Source: Phytomonospora endophytica (GTDB lineage Bacteria > Actinomycetota > Actinomycetes > Mycobacteriales > Micromonosporaceae). From it: 64,000 nucleotides of DNA. A program made the position numbers and the translations under genes. Below the pieces are notes generated by a model, which saw only the letters and a program-made list of their open reading frames with translations, did not search any database and was not told the DNA's origin. The stretch lies in the NCBI RefSeq assembly GCF_014202425.1, contig NZ_JACHGT010000006.1, forward strand, positions 62,001-126,000, read 5' to 3'. This document shows positions 42,102 to 50,823 of the stretch, piece after piece (positions within the stretch are counted from its first letter, which is position 1; the number at the start of each line of letters is the position of its first letter).

Positions 42102-43739
42102 TTGACCCGCCATGCTCAAACCCTCGCACCGCACCGTGTCTCGCAGCTCGCGGTCGGCGATATGTCCAAAGTGTACGGAGACAAGGTCGTGCTCGACCAG
42201 GTCTCCTTCACCGTCCGCACCGGCGAGCGCGTCGGTGTCATCGGTGAGAACGGCTCGGGCAAGTCCACGCTCCTGCGCCTGCTGGCGGGGGAGGAGGAGT
42301 CCGACAACGGCGAGGTCACCGTGGTCGCGGCGGGCGGCGTCGGGCACCTGGGCCAGACCCTCGGACTGCCCGGCGACGACACGGTCGCCGACGCCGTCGA
42401 CAACGCGCTGTCGGAGTTGCGCGACCTGGAGAAGCGCATGCGCGCGGCCGAGGAGACCCTCGGCGACGCCGACGAGGCCGCGCTGGCCGAGTACGGCGAG
42501 CTCCTGGCCGCCTATGACGCGCGCGGCGGCTATGAGGCCGACGCCCGCGTCGACGCCGCCATGCACAACCTCGGTCTCGCCCACATCGGGCGCGAGCGGG
42601 TGCTGCGCACCCTTTCGGGCGGCGAGCAGTCGCGTCTCGGGCTGGCGTGCGTGCTCGCGGCGGCGCCGGAGCTGCTGCTGCTCGACGAGCCGACCAACCA
42701 TCTCGACGCGGGCGCGGTGACGTGGCTGGAGGATCAGCTTCGCACCCATCGCGGCACGGTCGTGACGGTGACGCACGATCGCGCGTTCCTCGAACGCGTG
42801 GCCACCGCGATCCTGGAGGTCGACGCCGACACGAAGTCGGTGACGCGCTACGGCGACGGCTGGAACGGTTACCTGACCGCGAAAGCGGCCGCCCGGCGGC
42901 GCTGGGAGCAGGACTACGGGGACTGGCTGGCCGAGATCGCCCGGCAGGCCGAGCTGGCCGACACCGGCATCGAGAAGCTGGGGAAGTCGGAGAAGTCGAC
43001 GACCAGGCCCCGCACCGCCGGTCACCGCCGGTCGCACGAAGGCGGCCTGTCGGCGCAGGTGCGCAACGCCCGCGAACGCCTCGACCGGCTCAAAGCCGAT
43101 CCCGTCCCCAAGCCGCCCGAGCCGCTGCGTTTCGCGGTGCGCGTCGAAGGCGGCAAGGGCGACGGGCTCACCGCCGAACTCGACGGCGTGACGGTCGCCG
43201 ACCGGCTCGACGTCGCGTCCTTCTCCATCAAACCGGGTGAGCGGATGCTGCTGACCGGCCCGAACGGGGCGGGTAAGACGACGCTGCTGAACGTCCTGGC
43301 CGGCGCCGTCCGGCCGAGCTCGGGGAAGGTGCGCAGGCCGAAGCGGACGGCGTACCTGCGGCAGGAGCTGCCGACGCGGCAGGTGCGCCGGTCGGTGCTG
43401 GCGGAGTTCGCCGACGGCCTGCCCGGGCCCGCCGACGAGCACGCGGCGACCCTGGCGGCGCTGGGTCTGTTCCGCGAGGAGGACTTCGGGCGTTCGGTGG
43501 ACGAACTGTCGGTCGGGCAGCAGCGGCGCCTCGAACTGGCGCGGCTGGTCACGCGGCCCGCGGACCTGCTGATCCTCGACGAGCCGACCAACCACCTGTC
43601 GCTGGCGTTGATCGAGCAGCTGCAGGAGGCGCTGATGGAGTTCAAGGGGGCGCTGCTGGTCGTTTCGCACGACCGGCGCTTCCAGGAGGACTTCACCGGT
43701 GTGCGCGCGGAACTGCGCGCCGGGCGGCTCGTCGCCTGA
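42102..43739 (+). CDS. ABC-F family ATPase, probable antibiotic ribosome-protection protein
   Basis: TTG at 42102 with GGAGG at 42092-42096 gives 545 residues and two ATPase modules without membrane segments. Module 1: GVIGENGSGKSTLLRLLAGE (Walker A), LSGGEQSRLGLACVLAAAPE (signature) and LLLLDEPTNHLDAGAV; module 2: LLTGPNGAGKTTLLNVLAGA, LSVGQQRRLELARLVTRPAD and LLILDEPTNHLSLAL. The linker (about 240-335) is rich in charged residues. Class matches antibiotic-resistance ABC-F proteins such as those against macrolides, lincosamides or pleuromutilins, which displace drugs from the ribosome. The short leader ORF and hairpins upstream fit drug-induced attenuation. A nonresistance translation factor is the alternative. 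Confidence 0.9.
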   Translation: MTRHAQTLAPHRVSQLAVGDMSKVYGDKVVLDQVSFTVRTGERVGVIGENGSGKSTLLRLLAGEEESDNGEVTVVAAGGVGHLGQTLGLPGDDTVADAVDNALSELRDLEKRMRAAEETLGDADEAALAEYGELLAAYDARGGYEADARVDAAMHNLGLAHIGRERVLRTLSGGEQSRLGLACVLAAAPELLLLDEPTNHLDAGAVTWLEDQLRTHRGTVVTVTHDRAFLERVATAILEVDADTKSVTRYGDGWNGYLTAKAAARRRWEQDYGDWLAEIARQAELADTGIEKLGKSEKSTTRPRTAGHRRSHEGGLSAQVRNARERLDRLKADPVPKPPEPLRFAVRVEGGKGDGLTAELDGVTVADRLDVASFSIKPGERMLLTGPNGAGKTTLLNVLAGAVRPSSGKVRRPKRTAYLRQELPTRQVRRSVLAEFADGLPGPADEHAATLAALGLFREEDFGRSVDELSVGQQRRLELARLVTRPADLLILDEPTNHLSLALIEQLQEALMEFKGALLVVSHDRRFQEDFTGVRAELRAGRLVA

Positions 43740-43743
43740 CCCC

Positions 43744-43773
43744 GGCGCCGGGGCCCGGCAGGGCCCCGGCGCC
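43744..43773 (+). terminator. Terminator of the ABC-F gene
   Basis: Perfect 13-bp inverted repeat GGCGCCGGGGCCC (43744-43756), GGCA loop, GGGCCCCGGCGCC (43761-43773) directly after the stop codon. Confidence 0.8.
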
Positions 43774-43920
43774 AGGCGTCCGGGTTGGTGTGGAGCAGCT
43801 CGCGGGCCTCCGCGGCGCCGGCGATGGTCCGGGACACGAAGTCCAGGAAGCGCGCGACCTTCTCCAGGCGATCGGCATCGAGGACCGAACCTGTCCGCAA
43901 GGCCTCGTAAAGTCATGCAC

Positions 43921-45030
43921 ATGACCGCAGCCGACGTCCTCACCCGCCGCGAGCTCAACCGCGCCACCCTCGCCCGCCAGCACCTGCTCGCGCGCGTCTC
44001 GATGCCCGCCGCCGACATGGTCGCCCACCTCGTCGGGCTCCAAGCCCAGGCCCCGCACTGCGCCTACTTCCAGCTGTGGTCGCGCCTCGAAGGCTTCGAC
44101 TTCGCCGAACTGTCCGGCCTCCTCGTCTCCCGCGACGTCGTGCGCATCGCGCTCATGCGCTCCACCATCCACCTCGTCACCGCCGACGACGCCCTCCTCC
44201 TGCGCCCCCTCATCCAGGCCGCGCTGTCCCGCGACCTGTTCAACAACTCCACCTACGGCAAGGGCGTCGCCGGACTCGACCTCGACGAGGTCCTCGCCTT
44301 CGGCCGCGAACTCATGGAGGAGGCGCCCCGCACCGGCGCCCAGCTGCGCGAGGCCTTCACCGAACGCTGGCCCGACCGGGACGCCCCGGCGCTCGCCTAC
44401 GCCGTGCGCTGCCTCCTGCCGTCGGTGCAGGTCCCGCCGCGCGGGCTGTGGAACCGCAGCGGCGCCATCGCGCACACCACCGCCGAGCACTGGCTCGGCC
44501 GCGACCTCGCCACCGACTCGACCCTGGAGGAGGTCGTCCCCCGGTACCTGGCCGCCTTCGGGCCCGCGAGTGTGAAGGACATGCAGAAGTGGTCCGGCGT
44601 CACACATCTGCGCGAGGTCGTCGACCGGATCGGCGGGCTGCGGGTCTTCCGCGACGAGAACGGCACCGAGCTGTTCGACCTCGCCGACGCGCCCCGCCCC
44701 GACGGCGACGCCGAGGCCCCCGCCCGGCTCGTCGGGCCTTTCGACAACCTGCTGCTGTCCTACGCCGACCGAAGCCGGGTGATCTCCGAATCCCAGCTCA
44801 AGCGGGTGATGACCAACAACGGGATCCTGCGCGGTTCCCTGTTCGCCGACGGGTTCTTCGTCGGGGCCTGGGACGTGGTGCGGACCAAGACGTCGGCGAC
44901 GGTGTCGCTGGCGCCTTTCGCGCCGGTGTCGAAGACGCGGCTCGCGGAGCTGGAGGCGGAGGCGGCGAGGCTGCTGGAGGCGACGGATCCGGGGCTGGAG
45001 CACGAGATCCGGGTCACACCGGAAGGGTGA
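43921..45030 (+). CDS. Winged-helix DNA-binding domain-containing protein (HTH_42 / AlkZ-like)
   Basis: TAAAGT at 43908-43913 places the transcription start at the ATG at 43921 (369 residues); ATG 43915 is an alternative. Family features are LTRRELNRATLARQHLLARV, MVAHLVGLQAQAPHCAYFQL, SRDVVRIALMRSTIHLVTAD and AHTTAEHWLGRDLATDSTLE, with the C-terminal FGPASVKDMQKWSGVTHLRE and GPFDNLLLSYADRSRVI. This large actinomycete family is related to AlkZ, the DNA glycosylase that removes interstrand crosslinks from azinomycin, so a DNA-repair or DNA-binding role is plausible; the QAQ-type motif (LQAQAPH) is present as in AlkZ. Neighbour is a Crp-type regulator, no clear operon. Confidence 0.85.
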   Translation: MTAADVLTRRELNRATLARQHLLARVSMPAADMVAHLVGLQAQAPHCAYFQLWSRLEGFDFAELSGLLVSRDVVRIALMRSTIHLVTADDALLLRPLIQAALSRDLFNNSTYGKGVAGLDLDEVLAFGRELMEEAPRTGAQLREAFTERWPDRDAPALAYAVRCLLPSVQVPPRGLWNRSGAIAHTTAEHWLGRDLATDSTLEEVVPRYLAAFGPASVKDMQKWSGVTHLREVVDRIGGLRVFRDENGTELFDLADAPRPDGDAEAPARLVGPFDNLLLSYADRSRVISESQLKRVMTNNGILRGSLFADGFFVGAWDVVRTKTSATVSLAPFAPVSKTRLAELEAEAARLLEATDPGLEHEIRVTPEG

Positions 45031-45044
45031 GGCACGATGGTTCC

Positions 45045-45632
45045 ATGACCCCCGCCCACGCCGCGTTCGCCGGCTACCTGCGCACCTGGGGCGACCTGCC
45101 CGAGTCCGAGCTGGCGAAGGTCGGCGAGGTGTTCCGGCCGCTCGACGTGCCGGAGAGGACCCAGCTCGTGCGCGCCGGTGAGCGGCCGGGGCGGGTCTTC
45201 TTCAGCCTCACCGGGCTGAGCCGGATCTTCCACGTGGACGAGGGCGGCACCGAGCGGATCAAGGCGTTCCGGGCCGAGCACGAGCTGATCTGCGCCTACT
45301 CCGCGCTGCTGCGCGACGAACCGTCCGATGTGCACATCGAGACGGTCGAGCCCTCGCGGCTGCTCGTCGCCACCCGCGAGCGCTTCGCACTGCTCAACGC
45401 CGGGCACCCGGGCTGGCGGGAGATCATCATGCGCCTGACCGAGCGACGGCTGGTCGAGGAGGACCATCGCCACACCGAGTTGCTGCGTTTCGACGCCTCC
45501 CGCCGCTACCGCAACTTCCTCGCGGCCGAACCGGAGCTGGCCGCGCGCCTGACGCAGCGGCTGATCGCGTCCTACATCGGGGTCACTCCGGTGCAGCTCA
45601 GCCGGATCCGGGCCCAGCTCCAGCGGCGTTAA
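45045..45632 (+). CDS. Crp/Fnr-family regulator
   Basis: Encodes 195 residues from ATG 45045. A cyclic-nucleotide-binding-like beta-barrel (PLDVPERTQLVRAGERPGRV, FFSLTGLSRIFHVDEGGTER) precedes a C-terminal helix region ending RYRNFLAAEPELAARLTQRL and IASYIGVTPVQLSRIRAQLQ, a winged-helix recognition motif of the Crp_N/HTH_Crp type. A ligand-binding RxxS motif of cAMP-type proteins is not obvious. It may sense another effector. It ends inside the operator TTAAC-TTCT-GTTAA that precedes the dehydrogenase gene, so it probably regulates that gene. Confidence 0.85.
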   Translation: MTPAHAAFAGYLRTWGDLPESELAKVGEVFRPLDVPERTQLVRAGERPGRVFFSLTGLSRIFHVDEGGTERIKAFRAEHELICAYSALLRDEPSDVHIETVEPSRLLVATRERFALLNAGHPGWREIIMRLTERRLVEEDHRHTELLRFDASRRYRNFLAAEPELAARLTQRLIASYIGVTPVQLSRIRAQLQRR

Positions 45633-45642
45633 CTTCTGTTAA
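45629..45642. promoter_or_regulatory. Operator between the Crp-like gene and the MDR gene
   Basis: Perfect dyad TTAAC (45629-45633), TTCT, GTTAA (45638-45642). Its first half includes the TAA stop of the regulator. It lies 36 bases before the dehydrogenase ATG, near a -10-like TAGCGT (45666-45671). Confidence 0.65.
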
Positions 45643-45677
45643 TGCCCCGCGGTCGCGCGATCCATAGCGTCGTGGGC

Positions 45678-46562
45678 ATGACGAACATGAAAGCCGCGGT
45701 GGTCCGCGCGTTCGGCGGTCCCGCCGCCCTCACCGTCACCGACCTGCCCATCCCGGCGCCCGCCCCCGGCGAGGTCCTCGTCAAGATCGCCGCCGCCGCG
45801 GTCAATCCCGCCGACATCGGCATGCGCGACGGCCGCTACCCCTGGCGCGACGCCCCTCGCATGCCGATCGTCCCCGGCTACGACATCACCGGGACGGTGG
45901 CCGCGCTCGGCGACGGTCTCGCCGGAACCGGCCTCGCCGTCGGCGACCGGGTTCTGGCCATCACCATGCACGCCGTGACGCAGACCGGTTCCTACGCCGA
46001 GTACGCGGCCCTTCCCGCGCGCCAGGTCGTGGCGACACCTGCGAACCTTGGCCTCGTCGAGGCGGTCACCCTGCCGCTCAACGCCCTCACCGCGCGGCGG
46101 ATCGTGGAGCGGCTCGACCTCGACGCGGGGCGGACGCTGCTCGTCAACGCGCCCCGCAGCGCCGTCGGGGCCTACGTCGCGCAGTGGGCGGCAAGCGCTG
46201 GGATCACCGTGGTGGCACCGGATGAGGTGACCGGCCCGGTCGACGCGGCCGTCGACACCATCGGCGGGACCCGCGCCCGCGCGGCCTTCGACGCGGTCGC
46301 CGACGGCGGGCGCTACGTGTCGATCGTGCCCGAGTTCTGGGTTCCGGGCGGGGTCTTCGCCGCCGAACGCGGCATCGAACCGGCCCTCGTGGCGCTGCAC
46401 TCCCTGGGCGACGGCGATCTCGGCGACGTGGTGCGCGCGGTGGAGTCGGGCGAGCTCGTGCCGACGCCCGTCGACCGCACGATGCCCCTGTCGGAGGCCG
46501 TGCGCGCGCACGAGCTCCTGGAAGCCGGTGGCCTGCGCGGGAAGCTCGTGCTCACGCCCTGA
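45678..46562 (+). CDS. NADP-dependent oxidoreductase, MDR family
   Basis: ATG 45678 gives 294 residues (MTNMKAAVVRAFGGPAALTV). AAAVNPADIGMRDGRYPWRD, PIVPGYDITGTVAALGDGLA and TGSYAEYAALPARQVVATPA form the GroES-like domain of quinone-oxidoreductase-like MDR proteins; the nucleotide-binding part is short and has NAPRSAVGAYVAQWAASAGI, a degenerate glycine motif. No zinc ligands are seen. It would reduce an enone, quinone or other carbonyl using NADPH. Its end overlaps the PhoX gene by 11 bases on the opposite strand. Confidence 0.85.
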   Translation: MTNMKAAVVRAFGGPAALTVTDLPIPAPAPGEVLVKIAAAAVNPADIGMRDGRYPWRDAPRMPIVPGYDITGTVAALGDGLAGTGLAVGDRVLAITMHAVTQTGSYAEYAALPARQVVATPANLGLVEAVTLPLNALTARRIVERLDLDAGRTLLVNAPRSAVGAYVAQWAASAGITVVAPDEVTGPVDAAVDTIGGTRARAAFDAVADGGRYVSIVPEFWVPGGVFAAERGIEPALVALHSLGDGDLGDVVRAVESGELVPTPVDRTMPLSEAVRAHELLEAGGLRGKLVLTP

Positions 46563-47664
46563 ACGGGCCGGTCACCTCGTAGGTGCGGCCGTCGTAGAGG
46601 TCGTTGGCGATGCCGCGCTGCGAGGAGAAGTAGAGACGGTCGCCGGCCGGGTTGAAGGCGACGCCGCACAGTTCCGACTCGTCCTGGCCGGTGAGCCGCA
46701 GGAACGGGGCCACCGCACCGTCGGCGGAGATCACGCAGATCTCCATGTCGCCGCCGTCCTCGGCGACGTACAGGTCGCCGCCGGGCGTGCCGGTCAGATT
46801 GTCCACACCGGACAGTGGACCGTCGCCGCCGTAGAGGACGCGCAGGGAGTTCGCGACCGCGTCGTAGGCCCAGACGCGGTCGTCTCCCTTCGTGGTGAAG
46901 TAGCAGACCCCGGCGGCGTAGTGGCAGCCCTCGCCGCCGTCGAAGTGCCGCGCCTCGGGGACCTGGTGCCGGGTGGGCGCGGTGCCGCCCGACGGTTCGG
47001 GCACGTCCGTCCACAAGAGACCATCGTCGGGTCCGGCGAGCACCTGGAGCCTGCCCGATCCGAGGTCTCCCCAGGACTCCGGGACGAAGCGGTAGAGGCA
47101 GCCGTCCGGCTCGTCCTCGGTGAGATAGACGACGTAGCGCTCGGGATCGGCGGCGGCGGCCTCGTGCCGGAAGCGGCCCATCGCCGGGCGCCGTCGCGCG
47201 GCGACGCCGCCGTAGGGGTCGGTCTCGTAGACGAATCCGGTGGGCGTCTCCTCGCAGGAGAGCCAGGTGCGCCACGGCGTGGCGCCGCCCGCGCAGTTGC
47301 GTTCGGTGCCCGACAGGATCGGGTAGGCGTCGAGGATCGTCCCGTCGGCGCCGAAGCGCACGGCGCCGACCCCGCCCCGGCCCGCCTCCAGTTCGGCGTT
47401 GGACACGTAGATCCAGCCGTCCCCGTGGGCGAAGCAGGCTCCGCCGTCGGGACCGCCGTGCCATGCGTGCCCGGTCCCGGCGACGTCCACTTTGGACTGA
47501 CCGATGAGCCGCGCGGTGAAGCCCTCGGGCAGCCGGATGCCCAGGGCGTCGGGCTCCGACAGTTCCCCGTACGCGCCACGGCCCGGGGACGCGGCCACCG
47601 CCTCGCGCCACAGGCTGCCGCCCAGGGCGACCGCCACGCCCAGCAGAGTTCGCCGCTTCACCAC
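46552..47664 (-). CDS. PhoX-family alkaline phosphatase-like protein (DUF839)
   Basis: GTG at 47664 or the adjacent GTG 47661 starts a 370-residue protein with an N-terminal signal (VKRRTLLGVAVALGGSLWRE) resembling a twin-arginine start (KRR then TLLGV). DUF839 features: WIYVSNAELEAGRGGVGAVR, NCAGGATPWRTWLSCEET, GCLYRFVPESWGDLGSGRLQ, FDGGEGCHYAAGVCYFTTKG and ELCGVAFNPAGDRLYFSSQR. PhoX enzymes are secreted, iron/calcium-dependent phosphatases that release phosphate from organic esters. The gene is monocistronic, and no Pho box was recognised. Confidence 0.88.
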   Translation of the reverse strand: MVKRRTLLGVAVALGGSLWREAVAASPGRGAYGELSEPDALGIRLPEGFTARLIGQSKVDVAGTGHAWHGGPDGGACFAHGDGWIYVSNAELEAGRGGVGAVRFGADGTILDAYPILSGTERNCAGGATPWRTWLSCEETPTGFVYETDPYGGVAARRRPAMGRFRHEAAAADPERYVVYLTEDEPDGCLYRFVPESWGDLGSGRLQVLAGPDDGLLWTDVPEPSGGTAPTRHQVPEARHFDGGEGCHYAAGVCYFTTKGDDRVWAYDAVANSLRVLYGGDGPLSGVDNLTGTPGGDLYVAEDGGDMEICVISADGAVAPFLRLTGQDESELCGVAFNPAGDRLYFSSQRGIANDLYDGRTYEVTGPFRA

Positions 47665-47750
47665 AAGTCCCCCCTCGTATTGCTCCCTACATGTCTATAC
47701 GTCGCAATTCATCACATTCCGGATCCCACGCCGACGGGTAGGTTCTTTCC

Positions 47751-48260
47751 ATGCCACTCGACCCCAGCCGCACCGCGCTGCTCGTTCTCGACCTCCAGAC
47801 CCGCCTGGTGGCCCTGCCCCTGGGGCCGCACAGCGGTCCCGACGTCGTCGCCGCCAGCGCCCGGCTGGCCGATCACTTCCGGGAACACGACGCGCTGGTG
47901 ATCTACGTGCAGGCCCACCGCCCGAACGTCGAGCAGCCGCCCGGGAGCGAACTCGTCGCCGAGGCGACCCCGCGTCCCGGGGATCTGCTGCTGACCAAAC
48001 AGTCCGTCGGCACCTTCGCCACGACCGACCTCAACGACCGCCTCATCGAGCACGGCGTCGAGACGGTGGTCATCTGCGGCATCGCGACGACGATGGCGGT
48101 CGAGTCGACGGCCCGCGTCGCCTCCGACCTGGGCTACGACGTCGTCCTCCCGCGTGACGCGATGACCGGCCTGCACGCCGACGAGCACGAGTTCGCGTTG
48201 TCGCACGTGCTGCCGAGGTTCGGCGAGGTCGTCGTGGCCGACGACGTGCGCTTCGCGTAG
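47751..48260 (+). CDS. Isochorismatase-like hydrolase without the catalytic cysteine
   Basis: 169 residues: RTALLVLDLQTRLVALPLGP (Asp), DLLLTKQSVGTFATTDLNDR (Lys) and TVVICGIATTMAVESTARVA (position of the catalytic Cys). The family's usual G-V-x-T-x-x-C-V pattern has here M-A in place of x-C. This subgroup of isochorismatase-fold proteins therefore may hydrolyse amide or ether bonds differently or be inactive. The alternative is an acting hydrolase using another residue. No operon partner; it is convergent with a glycosyltransferase gene. Confidence 0.85.
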   Translation: MPLDPSRTALLVLDLQTRLVALPLGPHSGPDVVAASARLADHFREHDALVIYVQAHRPNVEQPPGSELVAEATPRPGDLLLTKQSVGTFATTDLNDRLIEHGVETVVICGIATTMAVESTARVASDLGYDVVLPRDAMTGLHADEHEFALSHVLPRFGEVVVADDVRFA

Positions 48261-48270
48261 ACCCCGCGGC

Positions 48271-49422
48271 CTACCGGCCGTCCCCGCCGAGAAGGAGCCG
48301 GGCCGCCACGTCGGCGCCGTCGTCACGGATCCGGGCGGCCACCGCGCCCGCGCGCCCGCGCGTCGCGGGCGCCAGGGCGATCTCCAGCGCGGCCGCCAGG
48401 GATTCCACCGTCGGCGCCGGCTCGTCGTGGGCGGCGCCGATGCCGAGCTCGGCGACGCGCGCCGCCCAGTACGGCTGATCGCCCATCTGCGGGACGAGGA
48501 CCTGCGGCGCTCCCGCGCGGGCCGCCGTGGTCGTCGTCCCCGCACCGCCGTGATGGACGGCGGCGGCGACCCGGCCGAACAGCTCCTGCTGGTTGACCTC
48601 GCCGACGACGAAGCAGTCGTCGGCGTCGTCGGCCGACGCGAGATCGGCCCAGCCGCTGCCGAGCACGACACGGCGGCCGTTGGCGCGGGCCGCGGCGACG
48701 GCGACGCTCGCGGCGTCCGGAGCACGCATCGGCATGCTGCCGAATCCGATGTAGACGGGCGCCTCACCGGCGGCGAGGAAGGCCTCCAGCGCCCCGGGCA
48801 GCGGACGGGTGTCCGGCCGGATCCACGCGCCCGTCTGCACGAGGTCGAGGTCGGTCATCCCCTCACCCGGACTCAGGACCGGATCGGCGGCGAGCCACGG
48901 GTGCTCGGTGAAGACGTGATCGCGGACGTTGTCCACCGAGGACAGCCCCAGCGCGGCCCGATGGGCGTTGAGCGGCTCGCGGTACATCATGTTCAGCCGC
49001 GCCGGATCCGAGACGGCGGCGGGGAAGTGCCGCGAGGGCAGGCCGAAGAGCTGATAGCAGGCGAAGACGTAGCGGACGCCGAGCACCTCGGCGACGTCCC
49101 GCGCGCCGACCGGCAGCAGTCCGGCGGCGAGGATCACGTCACAGCCCGCACCCTCGGCCGCCAGCAGCTCGAAGCGCTCGGCGACGAGATCGGCGGCCAT
49201 GCGCAGCGCGTCGGCCGGCGTCGGCGGTTTCGCGCCCGCCACGAACGCCCGCACCGACGGCCCCAGCGGCGTCATCGGCATGCCCGCGTCGGCGAACAGG
49301 GCCGCGAAGTCGGGAGGCGCGCACACGCGAACCTCCGCGTCCCGCGCCCGCAATCGCAGCGCCAGCGCGACAACGGGCTCGACGTCCCCACGTGATCCGG
49401 TCGTCGTGAGCAGTACGCGCAT
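48271..49422 (-). CDS. GT1 (UGT/MGT-type) glycosyltransferase
   Basis: 383 residues from ATG 49422 with AGGGGG upstream. MRVLLTTTGSRGDVEPVVAL at the N-terminus and the C-terminal VVGEVNQQELFGRVAAAVHH followed by GGAGTTTTAARAGAPQVLVP and QMGDQPYWAARVAELGIGAA are the signature of the glycopeptide/macrolide glycosyltransferase family (GtfA-E, MGT). These soluble enzymes transfer a sugar from an NDP-sugar to an antibiotic aglycone, or inactivate macrolides. No biosynthetic neighbours are visible, so detoxification is plausible. The gene is opposite and convergent with the isochorismatase. Confidence 0.92.
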   Translation of the reverse strand: MRVLLTTTGSRGDVEPVVALALRLRARDAEVRVCAPPDFAALFADAGMPMTPLGPSVRAFVAGAKPPTPADALRMAADLVAERFELLAAEGAGCDVILAAGLLPVGARDVAEVLGVRYVFACYQLFGLPSRHFPAAVSDPARLNMMYREPLNAHRAALGLSSVDNVRDHVFTEHPWLAADPVLSPGEGMTDLDLVQTGAWIRPDTRPLPGALEAFLAAGEAPVYIGFGSMPMRAPDAASVAVAAARANGRRVVLGSGWADLASADDADDCFVVGEVNQQELFGRVAAAVHHGGAGTTTTAARAGAPQVLVPQMGDQPYWAARVAELGIGAAHDEPAPTVESLAAALEIALAPATRGRAGAVAARIRDDGADVAARLLLGGDGR

Positions 49423-49553
49423 GTCGTGATCCCCCTCGCTCGCCGAAAGTGCCTGTGACCGGCGATTCTGCCGCACCGGCGGTCGCCGGAAAGGGACCCG
49501 GTGTGGCTCGAAGCGTGGGTCGTGATAGGAAAACTGGTAGCGGAGGGCGTGTC

Positions 49554-50276
49554 TCACGCCGGGTCCGGCGGGGCCGGATTCCCGCCCTCGTCGATGATCA
49601 GGAAGTCGCGCACGAGCGCCTCGGCCTGCCGGACGAGCGGCCGCAGCACCTTGTACCGCGACAGCGTCACGATCCGCGCCACCATCGGCGCCGTCCGCTT
49701 CGCCAGCTCCCGCGTCCGCCGCTGCCCCGGCGTCCGGTCGTAGACCCAGTACAGGACCAGCGCCATCTGGTGCAGCCACAGCATCTCGGGCAGGATGTCG
49801 GCGATCTCGGGCGCGATCCTCAGCGACGTGCCCGCCAGGACCTCCCGGTACAGCGCGGTGTCCTCCAGCCGGGCCGGCGCCGACTCGTGCGAGAAGGGGC
49901 TCAGCGGACTCGACGGGTCGGCGGCGTTGCGGAAGAACTGCCCGGCGAAGCGGTGATAGGGCTCGGCGACCTCCAGCCAGCATTCGAGGGCGATGCCGAC
50001 GCGTGCGGCCAGGTCGGTCTCACCGGCGATGCGTTCGCGGGTCAGCGCGACGTGCTCGGTGGTCATCCGGCTGTAGAAGCCCTGGATGAGGTGGTCCTTG
50101 GAGTCGAAGTAGTAGTAGGCGTTGCCGACCGAGACGCCCGCCTCGGCGGCGATCGCGCGCATGGTGGTCTTGTCGTAGCCGCGCTCGGCGAACAACCGCA
50201 GCGCGGTCTCAAGGATCGCGCTGCGGGTGTGTTCGCTGCGGGCACGGGCACGGCCCGCAGCGGGCGGTTCTGTCAC
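49554..50276 (-). CDS. TetR-family regulator
   Basis: GTG at 50276 gives 240 residues. Helix-turn-helix: HTRSAILETALRLFAERGYD and MRAIAAEAGVSVGNAYYYFD with KDHLIQGFYSRMTTEHVAL. The C-terminal ligand domain is helical. It follows, with a 10-base gap, the small membrane gene at 50287-50688 and shares its promoter; two near-identical palindromes upstream of that gene are the likely operators, making the pair autoregulated. No further target is seen in the window. Confidence 0.9.
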   Translation of the reverse strand: MTEPPAAGRARARSEHTRSAILETALRLFAERGYDKTTMRAIAAEAGVSVGNAYYYFDSKDHLIQGFYSRMTTEHVALTRERIAGETDLAARVGIALECWLEVAEPYHRFAGQFFRNAADPSSPLSPFSHESAPARLEDTALYREVLAGTSLRIAPEIADILPEMLWLHQMALVLYWVYDRTPGQRRTRELAKRTAPMVARIVTLSRYKVLRPLVRQAEALVRDFLIIDEGGNPAPPDPA

Positions 50277-50286
50277 AGGCCGAAGC

Positions 50287-50688
50287 CTAGACAGCCGGTT
50301 GTCTCGGCGCTCCGGGCGGGAGGGCGTAATTGCGCAGATCGCCCTGGATGGAGCGGCGGCGGAAGCGGCCGAGGACGAAGACGTTGGTCAGATGGATGGT
50401 GCCGAGCACGAGCAGAACGGCGCCGATCTTGAAGGCGACCGACTCGAAGACCTCACGGGCGGTCGTCGGCGGCCGTGAGTCGGTGAGCCACAGTGCGATG
50501 AAACCGAGGTTGATCAGGTAGAAGCCGACCTGGAGGAGCTTGTTGACGGCTTCGGCGAGGGCGCCGTCGCCGCGGAAGACGTCTTTGAGGAAGACGACGC
50601 CGTTGCGGGCGAGGGTTCGGGCGACCCAGACGGTCAGGACGACCGAAATGATCAGGTAGATGCTGTATCCCAGTACGGACAGGTCCAC
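50287..50688 (-). CDS. Small membrane protein, 133 aa
   Basis: GTG 50688 (a GTG six bases upstream overlaps the AGGGAG ribosome site) encodes VDLSVLGYSIYLIISVVLTV as a first helix, FYLINLGFIALWLTDS as a second and AFKIGAVLLVLGTIHLTNVF as a third, with a basic cytoplasmic tail (FRRRSIQGDLRNYALPPGAP). No family is recognised. It is the first gene of an operon with the TetR regulator. Confidence 0.75.
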   Translation of the reverse strand: MDLSVLGYSIYLIISVVLTVWVARTLARNGVVFLKDVFRGDGALAEAVNKLLQVGFYLINLGFIALWLTDSRPPTTAREVFESVAFKIGAVLLVLGTIHLTNVFVLGRFRRRSIQGDLRNYALPPGAPRQPAV

Positions 50689-50700
50689 GGGCACTCCCTA

Positions 50701-50756
50701 GTTGAACGTGTTCAACTTCCAGTCGGGACTCTACGCCGTTAATTGAACGCGTTCAA
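50701..50756. promoter_or_regulatory. Two TetR-type operators
   Basis: GTTGAACGTGTTCAAC (50701-50716) and TTGAACGCGTTCAA (50743-50756): perfect palindromes sharing the half-site TTGAAC and spaced 42 bases apart centre to centre (about four helical turns). They lie just upstream of the membrane/TetR operon and between it and the divergent acidic-protein gene. Confidence 0.85.
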
Positions 50757-50823
50757 AGATGCCTGCCCGTGATGTGGGCCACGCGCCGACGGCCGGTCAC
50801 CTTCACCTGGCAGAATGCGCCCA

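Noticed and set aside
43775-43900. A minus-strand frame reading VARFLDFVSRTIAGAAEARE between the ABC-F and winged-helix genes
   Set aside because: It looks somewhat protein-like but has no stop before the ABC-F gene, no ribosome site and overlaps a strong terminator. It may be a remnant, yet is not supported as a gene.
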